Position numbers and translations under genes: made by a program
The notes under the pieces: model-generated
What the model was told of the DNA's origin: nothing
Seen by the model: the letters and a program-made list of their open reading frames with translations, nothing else
The model's database searches: none
In this document: in pieces, positions 15,808 through 18,765 of the stretch
Layout of the letters: every line of letters starts with the position of its first letter
How positions within the stretch are numbered: position 1 is the stretch's first letter
Source: an uncultured Methylotenera sp.
GTDB taxonomy: Bacteria; Pseudomonadota; Gammaproteobacteria; Burkholderiales; Methylophilaceae
Direction: 5' to 3'
Assembly: GCA_937957775.1 (NCBI GenBank)
Contig: CALFXV010000023.1
Coordinates: 1 to 18,765, forward strand
DNA length: 18,765 nucleotides

Positions 15808-17166
15808 ATGGCCAATAGCAAACACTTTACCCCTGTCATCGCTGACGTTGATCTCATTATTGAAGCCCGCTGGATTGCGACCATGGCAGCCGATTTTGCC
15901 GTGCTGGAAAATCACGCAGTGGTGGTGCATGACGGGCTGATTGTGGCTGTGCTGCCAAGCGAAACGGCCAAACAGGCTTTCCGCGCGAACGAACTGATTA
16001 GTTTGGGCGAGCAGGTGTTGTTACCCGGTTTGATCAATGCACACACGCATGCCGCCATGAGCTTGATGCGCGGCATAGCCGACGACTTGCCTTTAATGAC
16101 TTGGCTAGAGCAACACATCTGGCCAGCCGAGCAAGCTTTGGTCTCGCCGCAATTTGTGCAAGACGGCAGTTTGTTGGCCTGCGCCGAAATGCTTAGCGGC
16201 GGCATCACTTGTTTTAACGACATGTATTTCTTTCCGCAAGCGACCGCGGCGGCGGCCAGTCAAGCCGGTATGCGAGCTAATCTTGGGCTGTTGGTGTTGG
16301 ATTTTCCCTCGGCCTATGCCAGCGATGCCGACGATTATTTGCAAAAAGGCTTTGATGCCCACGACTCATGGCGCAATAACCCATTGATCAGCTCGTCGAT
16401 TGCACCGCATGCACCTTATACGGTGTCCGATCGCAGCTTGGAAAAAGTCATCACCTATGCCGAGCAATTGGCGCTAGGCTTGCACACACACCTGCATGAA
16501 ACCTTGGAGGAAATCAGCCGTAGTGAAAGCCAATACGGCATGCGTCCCTTAGCCAGATTAGCTAAATTGGGTTTGCTAGGTCCGGATTTGTTGGCCGCGC
16601 ACGGCGTGCATTTATTGGATTACGAGTTGGATATGTTGGCCGCATACGGTTGCCATATTGCGCATTGCCCCAGCTCGAATTTAAAACTGGCCAGCGGCAT
16701 GGCGCCGGTGGCAGATTTGTTGGCCAAAGGCGTGAACGTGGCTTTGGGCACAGACGGCGCTGCCAGCAATAACCGTTTGGACATATTCAGCGAAATACGT
16801 TTGGCGGCCTTATTAGCCAAAGGTGTGAGCGCCGATGCCAGCGCCTTGCCGGCAATGCAAGCCTTGGCCATGGCCACCATTAACGGGGCAAAAGCCATAG
16901 GCTTAGACGAAAAGATAGGTTCGATAGAAGTCGGCAAGTACGCCGATTTAACGGCCGTGCGCTTGGATGAAGTATTGCTGGCACCCTATTACGATCCCAT
17001 CTCGCATTTGGTTTATTGCTGCGGTAGGGAACAAGTTAGCCACACCTGGGTGGCCGGCGAATTGCGTTATTGCAATGGCGTGTATGCCAATATTGAGCCT
17101 CAGGAATTAAAGGACATAGTAAACACATGGCAAGTAAAGATAAAGCAAGTCAAACAGCCGAAGTAA
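15808..17166 (+). CDS. mtaD: TRZ/ATZ-family amidohydrolase, probable 5'-methylthioadenosine/S-adenosylhomocysteine deaminase
   Basis: This is a metal-dependent amidohydrolase of the cytoplasm that most likely deaminates 5'-methylthioadenosine or S-adenosylhomocysteine. The metal ligands are visible: NAHTHAAMS (His79, His81), the LHTHLHE strand (His226, His228), a later His in AAHGVHLLD, and the catalytic Asp316 in [10 protein letters not shown]. The following [12 protein letters not shown] is a family signature. The 452-residue length is normal for MtaD/TRZ hydrolases. The N-terminus [12 protein letters not shown] confirms the ATG at 15808. In beta- and gammaproteobacteria this gene is commonly followed by ubiG and gph/mupP, as here, and it overlaps ubiG by 40 bases. 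Other TRZ/ATZ substrates, such as guanine- or triazine-like compounds, cannot be excluded from sequence alone, so the substrate is tentative. Confidence 0.87.
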   Translation: MANSKHFTPVIADVDLIIEARWIATMAADFAVLENHAVVVHDGLIVAVLPSETAKQAFRANELISLGEQVLLPGLINAHTHAAMSLMRGIADDLPLMTWLEQHIWPAEQALVSPQFVQDGSLLACAEMLSGGITCFNDMYFFPQATAAAASQAGMRANLGLLVLDFPSAYASDADDYLQKGFDAHDSWRNNPLISSSIAPHAPYTVSDRSLEKVITYAEQLALGLHTHLHETLEEISRSESQYGMRPLARLAKLGLLGPDLLAAHGVHLLDYELDMLAAYGCHIAHCPSSNLKLASGMAPVADLLAKGVNVALGTDGAASNNRLDIFSEIRLAALLAKGVSADASALPAMQALAMATINGAKAIGLDEKIGSIEVGKYADLTAVRLDEVLLAPYYDPISHLVYCCGREQVSHTWVAGELRYCNGVYANIEPQELKDIVNTWQVKIKQVKQPK

Positions 17167-17864
17167 GCTCGAATGCCGATCAGGCTGAGTTACAAAAGTT
17201 TGCTGAACTCGCGCACAAATGGTGGGATGTAAACAGCGAATTTAAGCCTTTGCACGAAATCAATCCACTGCGTTTGAATTGGATCAATGATTTGGTGGGC
17301 TTGAAAGGCAAGCGGGTATTGGATGTCGGTTGCGGCGGTGGCATCTTATCCGAATCCATGCATTTTAAAGGGGCAAAAGTCACCGGCATTGATCTGGGTG
17401 AAAAAGCGCTGAACGTGGCTAAATTGCATCAGTTAGAAAGCGGCGCGGATGTGGATTATCAATGTATCTCAGCCGAGCAGTTAGCCACTTTGCAGCCGGC
17501 CAGTTTTGATGTGGTGACTTGCATGGAAATGCTGGAGCACGTGCCAGACCCGGCGGCCATCGTGGCGGCCTGCGCTAAATTGGTTAAACCCAATGGCTCG
17601 GTGTTTTTTTCCACCATCAACCGCAATCCAAAAGCTTACTTGTTGGCCGTGGTTGGCGCGGAATACGTACTTAATTTGTTGGCCAAAGGCACGCACGATT
17701 ACGCCAAATTCATTAAGCCGTCTGAATTATCAAGCTGGGCGCGTCATGCCAAACTCGATGTCATGAGCTTGCGTGGCATGAGCTATCACCCATTTAAACA
17801 AACTTACCGATTGAGTGACGATGTGGCGGTCAATTACCTGATGCATACGGTGTTGCCTGCATGA
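17127..17864 (+). CDS. ubiG: Ubiquinone biosynthesis O-methyltransferase UbiG
   Basis: UbiG methylates both phenolic hydroxyls during ubiquinone synthesis using S-adenosylmethionine. The S-adenosylmethionine-binding motif I reads [13 protein letters not shown] (about residues 65-77), and motif post-I is GIDLGE. The N-terminal family block [23 protein letters not shown] and C-terminal [21 protein letters not shown] and MHTVLP are diagnostic of UbiG rather than a generic methyltransferase. The 245-residue length fits. The ATG at 17127 is the only in-frame start before the conserved block. It lies inside the end of mtaD, so about 12 codons of each protein share DNA in different frames. The preceding AGGA (17111-17114) is slightly far from the ATG. 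Its stop overlaps the gph start as ATGA. Confidence 0.95.
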   Translation: MASKDKASQTAEVSSNADQAELQKFAELAHKWWDVNSEFKPLHEINPLRLNWINDLVGLKGKRVLDVGCGGGILSESMHFKGAKVTGIDLGEKALNVAKLHQLESGADVDYQCISAEQLATLQPASFDVVTCMEMLEHVPDPAAIVAACAKLVKPNGSVFFSTINRNPKAYLLAVVGAEYVLNLLAKGTHDYAKFIKPSELSSWARHAKLDVMSLRGMSYHPFKQTYRLSDDVAVNYLMHTVLPA

Positions 17865-18454
17865 GTGTGGTCTTATTCGATTTAGATGGCACCTTGGTCG
17901 ATACCGCACACGATTTAGGCTTGGCGCTTAATATGCAGTTAACTCGGCATGGAAAATCGCCCTTGCCACACGAGCAGATATGGCCGGTGGCCTCGCACGG
18001 TACTCGTGGTTTATTGGAATTGGGTTTTGCTATCTATCCCGACGACAGCCAATTTGAAGCCATGCGTTTGGAATACCTGGATTTGTATGAATCGGTGTAT
18101 ACCCAACATCCGCTATTTTTACCGGGCATTGCTGCCTTATTGTCAGCCTTAGACAGCAAGGGCATTAAATGGGGCATCGTGACCAATAAGCCCAGGCGAT
18201 TCTCGGTGAATTTAACCAAGGCAGTAAAGTTAGGTGACAGCAACTTGTTCGAACGGGCTGCCTGTTTACTCTGTGGTGACGATGCGCCGCAACCTAAGCC
18301 AGCGCCCGACACCTTGCTCATGGCCTGCGCGCAAATGCAATGCCAAGCGGAACAATGCATATATGTGGGTGATGCAGAACGCGATGTGCAAGCGGGCAGG
18401 GATCAGCCGCATCGACGCCGGGCCCAAAGGGGCCACGGTGCAATTCCACAATGA
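17861..18454 (+). CDS. gph: Phosphoglycolate phosphatase-type HAD hydrolase, C-terminus replaced at a sequence junction
   Basis: This is a HAD-superfamily phosphatase, probably phosphoglycolate phosphatase; the related MurNAc-6-phosphate phosphatase MupP sits at the same place in Pseudomonas and is an alternative. Motif I is [10 protein letters not shown] (nucleophile Asp7, Asp9), motif II is VTNKP, motif III is the Lys in PQPKPAPD, and motif IV is YVGDAERD near residues 167-174. All catalytic motifs are therefore present. Homology to the family stops at VQAGR near base 18400, where NAGM- or similar residues should follow. The remaining residues ([11 protein letters not shown] and beyond) are out-of-frame readings of the mfd fragment. 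The true protein should have about 35-40 further residues. The break coincides with a sharp rise in G+C, so this is best read as gph cut by a junction, not a natural gene end. The start overlaps ubiG by four bases. Confidence 0.85.
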   Translation: MSVVLFDLDGTLVDTAHDLGLALNMQLTRHGKSPLPHEQIWPVASHGTRGLLELGFAIYPDDSQFEAMRLEYLDLYESVYTQHPLFLPGIAALLSALDSKGIKWGIVTNKPRRFSVNLTKAVKLGDSNLFERAACLLCGDDAPQPKPAPDTLLMACAQMQCQAEQCIYVGDAERDVQAGRDQPHRRRAQRGHGAIPQ

Positions 18455-18632
18455 CAAATTCGCCAATCCGGCCGGACTGGTTGAATTCCTGCGCGAACAG
18501 GGCCCAGCGGCCAAGGTTCAGGGCAACAAGATCGTGCTGATGGGCGAGATGAAAACCGAGGCAGAGCGGATCAAGGGCGCTTTCGCCATCGCCCGCGATC
18601 TGGCGGAAAAGGCCAAGCTGGCCGGAAAATGA
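18399..18632 (+). CDS. mfd: Transcription-repair coupling factor Mfd, C-terminal 77 residues only
   Basis: This frame encodes the last part of Mfd, the DNA translocase that removes stalled RNA polymerase and recruits UvrA. The motif [15 protein letters not shown] matches the start of the C-terminal regulatory domain. AKVQGNKIVLMGE and IKGAFAIARDLAEKAK end the protein as in alphaproteobacterial (Rhodobacterales-type) Mfd. No start or helicase domain is present, and upstream DNA in the same frame is the gph gene read out of frame, giving an apparent longer ORF back to 18234 that is not a real gene. Codons here use almost only G or C in third position, unlike the genes to the left. The junction lies within about 18390-18403. 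Confidence 0.82.
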   Translation, partial: GISRIDAGPKGATVQFHNDKFANPAGLVEFLREQGPAAKVQGNKIVLMGEMKTEAERIKGAFAIARDLAEKAKLAGK

Positions 18633-18654
18633 AGCCGGGGCATTGCCCGGCTTC
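18631..18654 (+). terminator. Hairpin after mfd stop, possible terminator
   Basis: A perfect nine-base inverted repeat (GAAGCCGGG, loop GCATTG, CCCGGCTTC) starts within the mfd stop codon. The stem is GC-rich and lies where a terminator is expected, but no T-run follows (ATCCAG). It may work as a weak or bidirectional terminator. It belongs to the G+C-rich segment. Confidence 0.5.
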
Positions 18655-18765
18655 ATCCAGTTGCAGGCGGCGCTGCTGGACCCGGCACAGCGCCTGGACC
18701 AGGCCAGCACCTGGCAGAAACTGGCGGACGACGACATGGCCGCGCTGCACGCGCAAAGCATCTGG
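18655..18765. other. Unassigned G+C-rich window end, possible partial coding sequence
   Basis: The last 111 bases cannot be identified. One plus-strand frame is open from before the mfd stop to the window edge and reads LQAALLDPAQRL, then TWQKLADDD and MAALHAQSIW, with nearly all third positions G or C. The only clear start nearby is a TTG at 18643, inside the hairpin. Minus-strand frames are also open, as expected in G+C-rich DNA. Whether this is the start of a gene or non-coding is undecided. Confidence 0.3.

Noticed and set aside
18234..18632. A 132-codon plus-strand ORF as one gene
   Set aside because: Its first half is gph read out of frame and only the part from 18399 matches Mfd; it exists only because of the junction.
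18318..18761. A 147-codon minus-strand ORF
   Set aside because: It lies opposite gph and mfd across the junction, has no family resemblance, and G+C-rich DNA often leaves antisense frames open.
1..18765. CRISPR arrays, insertion sequences, prophage genes, rRNA or tRNA
   Set aside because: No regularly spaced repeats, transposase or integrase motifs, terminal inverted repeats or RNA gene sequences were seen.

Overview
The window is a stretch of bacterial chromosome with every gene on the plus strand and no intergenic gap above about 110 bases. The gene order gltX, then hfq-hflX-hflK-hflC-DUF2065-hisZ-purA, the style of GluRS, Hfq, OmpA and Gph, and the mtaD-ubiG-gph block fit a betaproteobacterium, although Pseudomonas-like gammaproteobacteria share part of this order. 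A cluster for methanopterin/methanofuran-type C1 cofactor synthesis directly behind purA points to a methylotroph. With its moderate G+C, a Methylophilaceae-like organism is my best guess; this is inference, not a search result.

Layout: (1) 1-3379, the 3' part of an RND efflux pump and its outer-membrane channel. (2) 3452-4861, gltX. (3) 4965-9887, hfq, hflX, hflK, hflC, a DUF2065 gene and hisZ, closely spaced: RNA chaperone, ribosome-rescue GTPase, FtsH-regulating SPFH pair and histidine pathway regulator. (4) 9947-14566, purA followed with 6-9 base gaps and short overlaps by an archaeal-type flavoprotein, a dihydropteroate-synthase-like protein, a DUF447 protein and MfnB. The last four belong to families that travel with the tetrahydromethanopterin/methanofuran formaldehyde oxidation pathway. 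(5) 14654-15789, an OmpA-family porin with its own leader and a strong intrinsic terminator. (6) 15808-about 18400, an MtaD-type deaminase, ubiG and gph, overlapping each other.

At about 18400, inside gph, the sequence changes abruptly to G+C-rich DNA. This encodes the last 77 residues of an Mfd (transcription-repair coupling factor) of alphaproteobacterial look, its stop, a hairpin and the start of something unassigned. The gph reading frame loses its normal C-terminus there. A chimeric join at the end of an assembled contig is the most economical explanation.

The most biologically interesting part is region 4, where two poorly understood proteins (DHPS-like and DUF447) sit between a flavoprotein and MfnB in what looks like a purA-led operon. 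I saw no tRNA, rRNA, CRISPR array, insertion sequence or prophage gene.
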